A stretch of 64,000 nt of DNA from JAAYUD01 sp041907665 (GTDB lineage: Bacteria > Bacteroidota > Bacteroidia > Bacteroidales > Bacteroidaceae): positions 1 through 64,000 of the forward strand of contig JAYRGW010000010.1 in the NCBI GenBank assembly GCA_041907665.1, given 5' to 3'. The notes below the pieces were generated by a model, which saw only the letters and a program-made list of their open reading frames with translations, was not told the DNA's origin and did no database searches. Made by a program: the position numbers and the translations under genes. This document shows, piece by piece, positions 8,235-16,966 of the stretch (position 1 is the stretch's first letter; each line of letters begins with the position of its first letter).

Positions 8235-9692
8235 TTATCGGCCAAAAGGTATCCCAAGCAAATACCAAAAAGCAAATAGAATAATCCAAGTTATTAATAT
8301 ATATAAAGTATAGCGCCACGTGTATCTAAACAATGTGCCATAAGTCACTTGTTTATTGTATTGCTGCATATAAGTCAATACCAATGGCATATATAACATG
8401 AAAGGAGTTATTGCATTTGTAGAACTATCACCAATGCGAAAAGCACATTGTACGGCATCAGGAGAAACTCCTATTTTAGCAAAATATGGAACAAATATAA
8501 AGGCCATAAAAGACCACTTGCCTGTTGCAGAACATAATACCATATTTATAAGAGCAGTAAACAGAATGAATAAAATAAGTGTTACGACAGGACTTGCAGA
8601 CATAGAGGTAAGCAACGAGGCAAAATTGACAGCAATATATTTATCAAGATGTGAATAGTTGAAACAAGCATAGAGCTGGGAGGCAAAAAAAGCAATTACT
8701 AAAAAGACACTCAACATACCCACAGAAGAAATCAAACCATCTACAACATCACGATCATTACGATAACGCCCAGACGCAAAGCCATAGGCCGTTCCGATAA
8801 TAGCGATACCCAAAGATAGGATAGAGAGGATATTCATGGTGAAAGGAGAATACAGTAATCCACCATCCACACCTCTTAAAAAGCCGAAAGGAAGAGTTGC
8901 TATAAGCAAAAATACAATAAGGTAGATTGCTCCAATTATTAATGATAGGTAGAACGCCCGACGCTCTTTGCGCGATAAAGGTTTATAATCTACTTTAGAA
9001 ATTCTTTCTTGCCCCTGCTGTATAGATGGCAATAAAGATTTGCGAGTTATATAATAAATCAAGACACCAATAACAATAGTCGAAACAAAGAAAAAGTAGT
9101 AATTGCACATTGGACCGATATCACTATCCCATACATTGGCCATAAATGCAGCTTTTTCTGTATTGATTGAAAGAATGGGATCTATAATGGAGAGAAATAT
9201 ATTCGCACTATATCCGCAAGCTACCGAAACATAAGCGGTAATAATTCCTGCAATCGGGCTAAGTCCTACAGACCTAAACATTGTTGCTGCAACGGGCAAC
9301 AAAATAATATATCCGGCATCTCCCACCATATTGGATAATAAGCCAAGGGCAATTACCCATATTATAACATCGCGGGATAAATTTCGGCGTCTCCTTACAC
9401 TATATCGAATGCAGGCATCAATAAACCCCGAGTGATTGGCAAGTCCCAATCCGAATATGGCAATGATGGCCATACCCAATGGCGTAAAGCCTGTAAAGTT
9501 GGTTATCAGGTTTTGTAACATCCAGCGCATGCCGTCGGCATTCAATAGGTTTTGTACGCGGATTTCTTCTCCGGATGGTAGAAGCGTTATACTCAAACCA
9601 TATATATCACAAACCCATGAAACGATAATTACTGCCAATGTCAATAGCAGAAACATCGTTGCCGGATGCGGCATTTGCCATTTATTCTTCAT
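8235..9692 (-). CDS. AbgT-family transporter
   Basis: A 485-residue integral membrane protein with about twelve hydrophobic segments. It matches the AbgT/MtrF family: the N-terminal cytoplasmic stub then WVCDIYGLSITLLPSG, the hairpin segment SNMVGDAGYIILLPVAA, and the late GDSSTNAITPFMLYMPLVL block are characteristic. Members import p-aminobenzoyl-glutamate or export p-aminobenzoate-type antimetabolites such as sulfonamides; the substrate here cannot be told. The start codon lies inside the last 11 bases of the response regulator gene, so the two are translationally coupled, and the regulator may control this transporter. Confidence 0.9.
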   Translation of the reverse strand: MKNKWQMPHPATMFLLLTLAVIIVSWVCDIYGLSITLLPSGEEIRVQNLLNADGMRWMLQNLITNFTGFTPLGMAIIAIFGLGLANHSGFIDACIRYSVRRRRNLSRDVIIWVIALGLLSNMVGDAGYIILLPVAATMFRSVGLSPIAGIITAYVSVACGYSANIFLSIIDPILSINTEKAAFMANVWDSDIGPMCNYYFFFVSTIVIGVLIYYITRKSLLPSIQQGQERISKVDYKPLSRKERRAFYLSLIIGAIYLIVFLLIATLPFGFLRGVDGGLLYSPFTMNILSILSLGIAIIGTAYGFASGRYRNDRDVVDGLISSVGMLSVFLVIAFFASQLYACFNYSHLDKYIAVNFASLLTSMSASPVVTLILFILFTALINMVLCSATGKWSFMAFIFVPYFAKIGVSPDAVQCAFRIGDSSTNAITPFMLYMPLVLTYMQQYNKQVTYGTLFRYTWRYTLYILITWIILFAFWYLLGIPFGR

Positions 9693-10413
9693 CTGGATGC
9701 AAATTGTTTAGATCGATAATACCCAACTGCAATGCCTTTACCACAAGCCTGGTAGCATTCACTCCTTCCAAACGCTCTTCAGAAGTGAATAAACGATTTA
9801 CTAGTTCGTTCTGACGCTTTTCCAAAGACTTCACTCCCAATGGCATAGTTTTCAAGTTTGAGATCATTTCTTTAGTATATCCCAATGCCAAATGACGCAA
9901 AAAGCGTTCATCGTACTCGTCGATATCATAGTCGATGACAGCCTCTTGACGTTTATATTCATTTTCAACAGAGCGTGTATAACGTTCTATAATCTTCTCG
10001 AGTATAGGTTCATTGAAAACAAAACGTTTTCCATCCATCACCGCCTGCACTTCGGTTTTGGTCAACAGTTCGCCTGTCTTTAATACAATACCGTCTGCTC
10101 CGGCTTTAAGTACGTCAATCCAAAGTTTCTCATTAGCTGTCTCACCCGTAAAAATAAGGACTTTAACTCCTTCATACTTCTTGAAAATATGACGACAGAT
10201 ATCTACTCCAATAGTAGTAGAGCCACCCAAACCTAAATCGAGCAATACCATGTCGGGCTTTTGTTTCTCCATTAAGGGCCAAAACTCAGCTTCTGTCATA
10301 GCAGTACCTATAACCTCGACATTAGGAATCTCATGACGAAATATCTCTTCAGTCCCTTTAAGTTCCAATTTTACGTCCTCAACAATGATGACCTTAAATT
10401 TTGTTTCTTCCAT
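9682..10413 (-). CDS. Response regulator
   Basis: A 243-residue regulator with an N-terminal receiver domain: acidic pair E12/D13, phosphoacceptor D59 in MVLLDLGLGG, the Thr of LIFTGET and the Lys of VLKTGE. The C-terminal part (about 150-243) is all-helical, with LGYTKEMISNLKTMPLGVKS resembling a LuxR/NarL-like helix-turn-helix, though weakly. The start codon is inside the 3' end of the giant kinase gene (20-base overlap) and the stop overlaps the transporter start. Kinase, regulator and transporter therefore form one coupled unit. Confidence 0.88.
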   Translation of the reverse strand: MEETKFKVIIVEDVKLELKGTEEIFRHEIPNVEVIGTAMTEAEFWPLMEKQKPDMVLLDLGLGGSTTIGVDICRHIFKKYEGVKVLIFTGETANEKLWIDVLKAGADGIVLKTGELLTKTEVQAVMDGKRFVFNEPILEKIIERYTRSVENEYKRQEAVIDYDIDEYDERFLRHLALGYTKEMISNLKTMPLGVKSLEKRQNELVNRLFTSEERLEGVNATRLVVKALQLGIIDLNNLHPDEE

Positions 10414-13400
10414 ATTTAACTGTACTTTTTGTTAACGTAAAGTATATTGTAAATCCTCCACCGATATATGGTTCGGCATTAATTCGGCATCCTCTGCTGC
10501 CGGCGTATTCATCGTGTTCTCTAATAATCTGACGACATATCATGTATTCTATCCGATCCATTTTGGGATAAAACATTTTGTTTAGTTCATTGATGCTGAA
10601 AGAACGGCGAGTATCTATGAATTCAAAGCGAATATAATCACCATCATCTTTAATTTTGAGAATCAGATTACCTGGCAATTCATATAGCAGAGATTCATTA
10701 ATAAGATTTTCTAACATGAAATGCAATAAGATGATGTCGCCTATTATCTCTCCTTTTATTGCTTCTACATGAAATGTTACATCATCCCCATATCTATTCT
10801 TTTTCCGAAAATACTTTAAGGCATAACTTGATAGCTCAGTGACATCTATTACTGACCGCCTAAAAGTAACTTCATCCAACTGACGAGCGGCACAAGAATA
10901 AAGTATCGTAAAAACGCCTCTGTAATAATCCGTCAATTCACCTATTGTTTCAATATTTTCTGGCTTCATATCCGAACTATTACCATTAATAAGTTGCGTT
11001 ACAATTTGTTTTATTTTGTTGGGATAGTATATTGTCTCATGTTTAATGGTCGAAAGGCAATTATCAAGCACCATATTCTGTACATGAAGCAAACCTTCTT
11101 CATATCGAGATTTATTAATATCTTCTTTGACCCATTCGATATTCTGATAATCGGAAGCGACATTCAGAATTGAATTCATTACAACAATAGCCATATATTC
11201 TGCAACCAATTGTATCAGAAGAATATCTGTTCCGATATCAATACCGGGTCTTAATTCTAAATAAAGAGCACCAACACAGTTCTGTTCGTCGCCTACGTCA
11301 ACCAACAAAGGTAAGAAAAGCTTATTACCTTCAGACAGCAGTCGGTGATTTTCGTACACGTGGTTAATACCTTCCGGCATTTCTATTAATTCGGGATTGC
11401 AAACAAATGCAGGCTCTTTCATCATATTACTGAAGATGGCCATTCCCATTCGTTCGATTGGTACCAATTCATTTATGGCATCGAATATTGTATCGACAAT
11501 ATTTTTAGGGATACTCATCACCCGATCCTCGATATTTCTGAATTTCTCTTTTTCCATTTCTCCCGTATCATCTTCGGTATTCGAAAAAGATTGTAGACTA
11601 GTCTTCAAGATCAATTCATTGATTATGAAAACCTGTTCCATATTCATTCTGTTTGTCAATCGTTTTCTGACGAAAAAGAAATAGTAAGCTACAAAAGAAA
11701 TAATGATAAGTACAAAGCATATAAACAGTTCAACCGTTTTATTTGTAGCCGAACGTTGTAAATGACGGCAATACTCCCCTATAGACTTGTCTTCGCCAAG
11801 CAATTTATAGAGTGATGTATAAGCATCGTTATTATACTCATACCCATCCAGTTCTTTCAATGCCAAAAAGGCAACAGCTGCTTCATTTCGAACATCTAAT
11901 ATGATATGAAAGTCTGAATCGTACATTCTATTCCACCATTCTATTTCGGCAGGTGTACCGTCGCCTACCAATTTCATGAAATATTTAGGATGTTTTGAAT
12001 ATTTCTTATAATGAGCATTCAGACACGCAATTGCCGAATCGGCATATAACAATGCTTGTTTATGATGCCTATAAACATTGCTGAAATAGGTCAAATCGGC
12101 ATAACGAGAAGCTTTGTTTAATAGCAACTCGAATCCCGGTTGTTTTTCTATTTTTGCAATAGAGTCTATTGTTGCGTCCTTCTCTTTCATTTCATCTTCA
12201 TGATGACAGCTTTGCAAGGCAAAAGAGAAAAACAAGCAACACAATAGTATTAGAGTTCTCTTTATACCTTTCGGTATACGGAAAAAGAACCGACTACCTT
12301 TACCGAGTGTGCTTTCTATACCGAAAAGGCAAACATCAAAAAGAGGGTTTGTCTTACGATATTTTTCTATAACCCCCTTACAATTCATCAATCCAAAACC
12401 ACTTCCTTTGGCTTTTTTCAATGAATCAATATTATCACCATCTTTCAGTCCGATGACACTCGAATCATATACTTTCTTTCCCAGTATCTTACTAATATCG
12501 TCAGAAGACAATCCGCGTCCGGTGTCTTCTACAGAGATTTCAACATATTTATCTGTCGAATCAGCACAGACATGAACGCTACCACCTTCTGGCGTATATT
12601 TTCGTGCATTCTCTGTCAGCGTATTTATCATAAAAAGAGTCAACGATTTATCTGCTTTGACTATTGCATCAGTATCGTCAATGATCAAATTCTGAGATTT
12701 CATTTCAAATGTACGCCGTCCCTTTTTAATAAGCGCAAACAATTCGTTCAACTCAAAGCTTTCGATGTTCAGACTAATGGAACCTTGGCGCATCTTTATC
12801 CATTGACTCAAAATATCATTGTAATCATTGATTGTCGTTACCAATTCGTCAATATATTGCAATCTTTCTTTCCGAACATCATTCTGATTGTCATATTGAT
12901 CTGATCTCAGTTTATGAACTTCATTTACAATTCTATCGATATATGGATTAATGGAGTTGACAATAGACAAACACGTTTTCTTCGTAATATTTTGACGTTT
13001 GTTTTCTATCAGATGCTGTTGAGACAAATACTTTTCTTTATCCAATCGGTCTTGTTCTTCGGATAGTTGCATCAATGCTTTTCTATTGTCAATAACCCAG
13101 GCTACGTAAGGCATTTGTATACGACGAATAGTTATATCATCTTTATTCTTATGATTTATTTGAAGCAGATTTTCCATCTTTGCAGATGCTTCTTCTGCTG
13201 AATAAGTAGTAATGTGCCTACATTCATCCAAAAGATATCTAAGTAAAGCATTATGCTGAGAATCCTTTTCTCGAGCATATTTATTAAAGCGCCATAGCAA
13301 TAGAATCACCAAAGCAGTGCCAAGCAATGTAATAATAAAAATAGCATTCAGTTTATGCAACTCTTCTCTCAAAGCCTTATACCTATTTTCGAGTAGCTTA

Positions 13401-14656
13401 TCTTGCCGGGTATAATTCAAAATATCCAGATATGCATTCCTATTATAGTCAGATGCTATTTTATTTCCCAATCCGGCATAGGTCACGCTCAGCTGTTCTC
13501 TAATTGACAATAGCCATTCAGGTACAGTTTTAGAACGCTCTGAATTAATCCAGCGCAATTCTCTGTTCACGGTGTCGTTGGGTGCGAATGGAAGAAGTAA
13601 TTCAGAAGGATTTTTGTGATGATAGTATTTTTGGTGATGCTGATTAACTAAATTCAAAGCTTTCGCCAATACCTTATACGCATTGGCATAGAGCCCATGT
13701 ATATTATAATATTTGGCGATTGTGACCAACGAACCAGCTACTTGATAAGGATCTTGGTATTTACTGAATATATCGAGCGAACGTTGCGCCATACGAAGAG
13801 GCATGATAGAATCAACCGGAATATTCATCTCTGCCAATCGATATCCTCTTCTTGCTACAAAATACTGATAAGAGTTTTTGGCTGCCAACATATCGGAGAT
13901 GCTTTGCAATCCATTCGCTTCAAAGTAAATCACTTTCTGCAACGAAGCGGCTTTCCATGCCATATAAAGTTCATCAAAACAATTAAGTTCCTGTTCATCA
14001 GTAGTAGAGCCGGAACAAAGAGATGCAGAACCTTTCAGATAGTGATAATACATCCATTGACAAGAGTCCGTTGCAAGCCATTTAGAATTAATAACATTTA
14101 TTGACGAGACAGCTTCTTCGCGCTGCCTGAGATAATAATAATAGATGGCCGAAGTAATATAAAAATCAGAACAGGCATAATTATACCTCTCAACATCATG
14201 TGGGCGCATATTGACGTATGAATCCTGATCGATACGGCGCATTCTCTTTTTCGCATCATTGCGCTTTTTATAAAAGGCTTCATTCATTGCCGTACGCTGA
14301 TAAATCTTCATAAGGCCAATATCGGCAATCAATAATTCTATTTCATTCTTAGAAATACTTCCTACCGAATTATATAAATCTTCAGCTTTCTCAAAATTCA
14401 TCTTCATAAAGTAGGTAAAAGCCAAATTGTTATACGCTTCAGCTTTACCCCGGCTATACATGCTACACATATTAAATGCTTGCAAAGCCTTGTTTGAAGA
14501 TTCTGCGATGTTTATATACCTCTCTTTATACGATACATTATTAAGCGAATCAACATAATGAACCTCCCGTGAAGAAGGCAAATCTTCACAAGAACAAAGG
14601 GATAGCAATAATATTAAAATCCCTATAATGACAGACATAAATCTCAAATTCATCAC
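10394..14656 (-). CDS. Giant double sensor kinase (DUF5112/DUF5113 type)
   Basis: 1420 residues in one uninterrupted frame, reading like two receptors end to end. First half: lipobox LLSLCSC at about residues 17-23, a helical TPR-like periplasmic region to about 435, membrane segment about 439-458, coiled linker, then a kinase core with N-box NTLTENARKYT (about 679), G1 VEDTGRG and G2 GSGFGLM. Second half: a new hydrophobic segment with a lipobox-like LQSC near residue 795, a shorter helical region, a membrane segment at about 974-997, a GAF-like region and a degenerate ATPase-like end. No standard HisKA His box is visible in the first core. I recognise the arrangement as the Bacteroidales DUF5112/DUF5113 family; it probably signals to the overlapping response regulator. 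Confidence 0.85.
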   Translation of the reverse strand: MMNLRFMSVIIGILILLLSLCSCEDLPSSREVHYVDSLNNVSYKERYINIAESSNKALQAFNMCSMYSRGKAEAYNNLAFTYFMKMNFEKAEDLYNSVGSISKNEIELLIADIGLMKIYQRTAMNEAFYKKRNDAKKRMRRIDQDSYVNMRPHDVERYNYACSDFYITSAIYYYYLRQREEAVSSINVINSKWLATDSCQWMYYHYLKGSASLCSGSTTDEQELNCFDELYMAWKAASLQKVIYFEANGLQSISDMLAAKNSYQYFVARRGYRLAEMNIPVDSIMPLRMAQRSLDIFSKYQDPYQVAGSLVTIAKYYNIHGLYANAYKVLAKALNLVNQHHQKYYHHKNPSELLLPFAPNDTVNRELRWINSERSKTVPEWLLSIREQLSVTYAGLGNKIASDYNRNAYLDILNYTRQDKLLENRYKALREELHKLNAIFIITLLGTALVILLLWRFNKYAREKDSQHNALLRYLLDECRHITTYSAEEASAKMENLLQINHKNKDDITIRRIQMPYVAWVIDNRKALMQLSEEQDRLDKEKYLSQQHLIENKRQNITKKTCLSIVNSINPYIDRIVNEVHKLRSDQYDNQNDVRKERLQYIDELVTTINDYNDILSQWIKMRQGSISLNIESFELNELFALIKKGRRTFEMKSQNLIIDDTDAIVKADKSLTLFMINTLTENARKYTPEGGSVHVCADSTDKYVEISVEDTGRGLSSDDISKILGKKVYDSSVIGLKDGDNIDSLKKAKGSGFGLMNCKGVIEKYRKTNPLFDVCLFGIESTLGKGSRFFFRIPKGIKRTLILLCCLFFSFALQSCHHEDEMKEKDATIDSIAKIEKQPGFELLLNKASRYADLTYFSNVYRHHKQALLYADSAIACLNAHYKKYSKHPKYFMKLVGDGTPAEIEWWNRMYDSDFHIILDVRNEAAVAFLALKELDGYEYNNDAYTSLYKLLGEDKSIGEYCRHLQRSATNKTVELFICFVLIIISFVAYYFFFVRKRLTNRMNMEQVFIINELILKTSLQSFSNTEDDTGEMEKEKFRNIEDRVMSIPKNIVDTIFDAINELVPIERMGMAIFSNMMKEPAFVCNPELIEMPEGINHVYENHRLLSEGNKLFLPLLVDVGDEQNCVGALYLELRPGIDIGTDILLIQLVAEYMAIVVMNSILNVASDYQNIEWVKEDINKSRYEEGLLHVQNMVLDNCLSTIKHETIYYPNKIKQIVTQLINGNSSDMKPENIETIGELTDYYRGVFTILYSCAARQLDEVTFRRSVIDVTELSSYALKYFRKKNRYGDDVTFHVEAIKGEIIGDIILLHFMLENLINESLLYELPGNLILKIKDDGDYIRFEFIDTRRSFSINELNKMFYPKMDRIEYMICRQIIREHDEYAGSRGCRINAEPYIGGGFTIYFTLTKSTVKYGRNKI

Positions 14657-14678
14657 ACAGATTCACTTTTCAATTGAA

Positions 14679-14708
14679 CAAAGCTAATTATTTTTATGGA
14701 AATCTCAA
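14679..14708 (-). promoter_or_regulatory. Promoter of the kinase-regulator-transporter operon
   Basis: Minus-strand TTG (14706-14708), 19-base spacer, then TAGCTTTG (14679-14686). This is a full match to the Bacteroides -33/-7 pattern, 22 bases before the kinase start codon. Confidence 0.6.
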
Positions 14709-14730
14709 TAAAAATATCATGAATAAGTAC

Positions 14731-14738
14731 TATATTTG
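14731..14738 (+). promoter_or_regulatory. -7 element for the DUF3298 lipoprotein operon
   Basis: TATATTTG, 48 bases upstream of the lipoprotein start. It diverges from the kinase promoter, whose -33 element is only 23 bases away. Confidence 0.5.
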
Positions 14739-14786
14739 TTCCAAATTTCTCTATGTACTATAGAATAAATTAAAGATAAAGAACGA

Positions 14787-15620
14787 ATGAATAAGCATTA
14801 TGTCAGTATAATAGCCATAATAATAACAAGTGCTTTTCTGTTTTCGTCTTGTAGTAGCAAGATGAGCAATAAAAAGCGTATTGCTTTCGATAGTATCAAG
14901 GTTGCTCGCATAGAACATCTGTTCGGTGACAAGCAAAAGCCTTATTGCAATTTGATTATTAACATTGCATATCCTAATCTGTGCGATAATGCATCTTTGA
15001 AAGATACACTTACCAAATCGATCTTTGCATTTTGCTTAGGAAATGAATATTCGTCATTGAATCCTCGAAATGCTATTCAAAAATATATCAACGATTATCT
15101 GAGTAATTATCGAAAGGAACTTGAACCCAACTTTAAACAAGAAGCAGACAGTTCGGTTTACCAATGGTACAATTATTACCGTTCTATTGTAGGAAAAGTG
15201 AAATATCAGCAAAACGACTTGTTGACCTATGCAATGAACTTCAATGAATATACCGGAGGAGCGCACAATATGTATGCTACGACCTATGAGAATTTCGATT
15301 TAAAACAAATGCGAATTATAAAATTAGCCGATTTATTTAAACCGAACTATCAAAACGAGTTGACTGCTATCATCGTCCATCAATTAATGGTTGATCATAA
15401 AGTACACTCTGCAGACGAACTAGCCGATAAAGGATATGGTGCGACAGGTAACATAGCGCCTACCGAAAACTTTTATTTCGACGACAAAGGCATGGCGTTC
15501 GTCTATAACATTTACGAAATAGCCCCTTATAATGTCGGTATTATTACGGTCCATGTAGATTTTGACAAGTTGAAGAATATCATGGAAGAGAAAACATTCA
15601 AATCATTAGGGCTGATATAG
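14787..15620 (+). CDS. DUF4163/DUF3298 lipoprotein (RsiV-like fold)
   Basis: A 277-residue lipoprotein with signal peptide and lipobox FLFSSCSS. The body holds the DUF4163 region with the conserved YTGGAHNMYAT motif (about residues 150-165) and then DUF3298 with FYFDDKGMAFVYNIYEIAPY, as in the extracytoplasmic part of the anti-sigma factor RsiV and PdaC, which bind or process cell-wall sugars. No membrane helix or anti-sigma domain is present, so this is a stand-alone periplasmic version. It is first in a plus-strand run with rsmG starting 16 bases later. Confidence 0.85.
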   Translation: MNKHYVSIIAIIITSAFLFSSCSSKMSNKKRIAFDSIKVARIEHLFGDKQKPYCNLIINIAYPNLCDNASLKDTLTKSIFAFCLGNEYSSLNPRNAIQKYINDYLSNYRKELEPNFKQEADSSVYQWYNYYRSIVGKVKYQQNDLLTYAMNFNEYTGGAHNMYATTYENFDLKQMRIIKLADLFKPNYQNELTAIIVHQLMVDHKVHSADELADKGYGATGNIAPTENFYFDDKGMAFVYNIYEIAPYNVGIITVHVDFDKLKNIMEEKTFKSLGLI

Positions 15621-15636
15621 TTCAAAACTGCTTAAT

Positions 15637-16272
15637 ATGGATATTGTCAACAAATACTTTCCTAACCTCTCTGATACGCAAAAACAACAATTTTCCCAAT
15701 TGGGGGAATTATATGCGGATTGGAATACCAAAATCAATGTTATTTCGCGCAAAGATATAGAGAATATATATGAACGCCATGTGCTTCACTCGCTGGGTAT
15801 CGCTAAAATCATCCGGTTCAAAGATCATTCATCTATACTTGATGTCGGAACAGGTGGTGGCTTTCCAGGTATTCCGTTGGCTATTCTTTTCCCTAAAGTA
15901 AAATTCCAATTGATAGACAGTATTGGCAAAAAGATACAGGTGGCTACCGAAGTTTCTAAAGCCATCGGATTAACGAATATATCGCTTTACCATAAGCGTG
16001 CCGAACAAGAAAAGGCTCTGTATGATTTTGTAATCAGCAGAGCTGTTATGCGTTTAGACAGTTTGATCAAAATTGTACGAAAAAACATTTCTCCCGAACA
16101 ACACAACGCCTTGCCCAATGGTGTGATATGTCTAAAGGGCGGTGATTTGGAAGAAGAAATAAAATCCTTCTCCAATCTAACTACAGTCTATAATCTATCG
16201 GATATTTTCGAAGAAGAGTTTTTCGAAACAAAGAAAGTAATACATGTAGTGATCAATAATAGTAAAAAGTAA
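15637..16272 (+). CDS. rsmG: 16S rRNA (guanine-527 N7)-methyltransferase
   Basis: Methylates N7 of G527 in 16S rRNA in the 530 loop; loss in other bacteria gives low-level streptomycin resistance. The 211-residue protein has the SAM-binding motif LDVGTGGGFPGIPLAI at about residues 67-82 and the family blocks NVISRKDIENIYERHVLHSL and FVISRAVMRLDSL. Its length is typical. It lies in a run of plus-strand genes (lipoprotein, rsmG, MBL hydrolase, gcvP) with 14-20 base gaps, so co-transcription is likely. Confidence 0.95.
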   Translation: MDIVNKYFPNLSDTQKQQFSQLGELYADWNTKINVISRKDIENIYERHVLHSLGIAKIIRFKDHSSILDVGTGGGFPGIPLAILFPKVKFQLIDSIGKKIQVATEVSKAIGLTNISLYHKRAEQEKALYDFVISRAVMRLDSLIKIVRKNISPEQHNALPNGVICLKGGDLEEEIKSFSNLTTVYNLSDIFEEEFFETKKVIHVVINNSKK

Positions 16273-16286
16273 TACTATATATAAAT

Positions 16287-16946
16287 ATGAAAATGAAGAT
16301 AAAGAAATTCGAATTCAATCCTCTCCCTGTCAATTGTTACATATTGTGGGACGAAACGGGCGATGCCGTTGTGATTGACCCAGGATGTTACTACAATTCA
16401 GAGAAGCAGGCTTTGAAGGACTTTATTATTAATAACAATTTGCATTTGAAGCACTTGCTGAATACGCATTTACATCCTGATCATGTATTGGGTAACGCAT
16501 TTGTAGAAAGAGAATTCAACGTGCAGACCGAAGCGAATAAAGCCGACGAGTTTTGGTTGGAGTCAATGCCTGGACAAAGCCGATCTTTAGGATTGGAATA
16601 TAAAGACGATCCGATTCATATTGGAACTTATCTTCAAGAAGGCGACGTTATTAAATTTGGAAATACGGAGCTAACATGTTTACTGGTGCCGGGTCACTCT
16701 CCAGGCGGACTCGTGTTCTATAGCAAATCGCACAAATGTATGTTTTGTGGCGATGTACTCTTTCAAGGAAGTGTAGGAAGAGCCGATCTAACAGGGGGCA
16801 ATTTCGACGAACTTATTGAAAACATACAAAACAAGCTTTTCGTCGTTTCCAACGATACGATTGTATATCCGGGGCATGGCGCTCCAACAACTATCGGAAT
16901 CGAAAAAGCAGAGAACCCATTTTTTAGAAATTCAACAAATTATTAA
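16287..16946 (+). CDS. MBL-fold metallo-hydrolase (glyoxalase II-like)
   Basis: A 219-residue metallo-beta-lactamase-fold enzyme. The metal-binding motif THLHPDH sits at residues 60-66, with a further His in PGHSPGG and Asp in FCGDVLF, and the C-terminal YPGHGAPTTIG block. This matches the small YcbL/glyoxalase-II-like group, which hydrolyses thioesters such as S-lactoylglutathione analogues; the true substrate is not known. Two starts (codons 1 and 3) are possible. It sits between rsmG and gcvP. Confidence 0.9.
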   Translation: MKMKIKKFEFNPLPVNCYILWDETGDAVVIDPGCYYNSEKQALKDFIINNNLHLKHLLNTHLHPDHVLGNAFVEREFNVQTEANKADEFWLESMPGQSRSLGLEYKDDPIHIGTYLQEGDVIKFGNTELTCLLVPGHSPGGLVFYSKSHKCMFCGDVLFQGSVGRADLTGGNFDELIENIQNKLFVVSNDTIVYPGHGAPTTIGIEKAENPFFRNSTNY

Positions 16947-16966
16947 ATATTCTTAGTTCCTTACCT

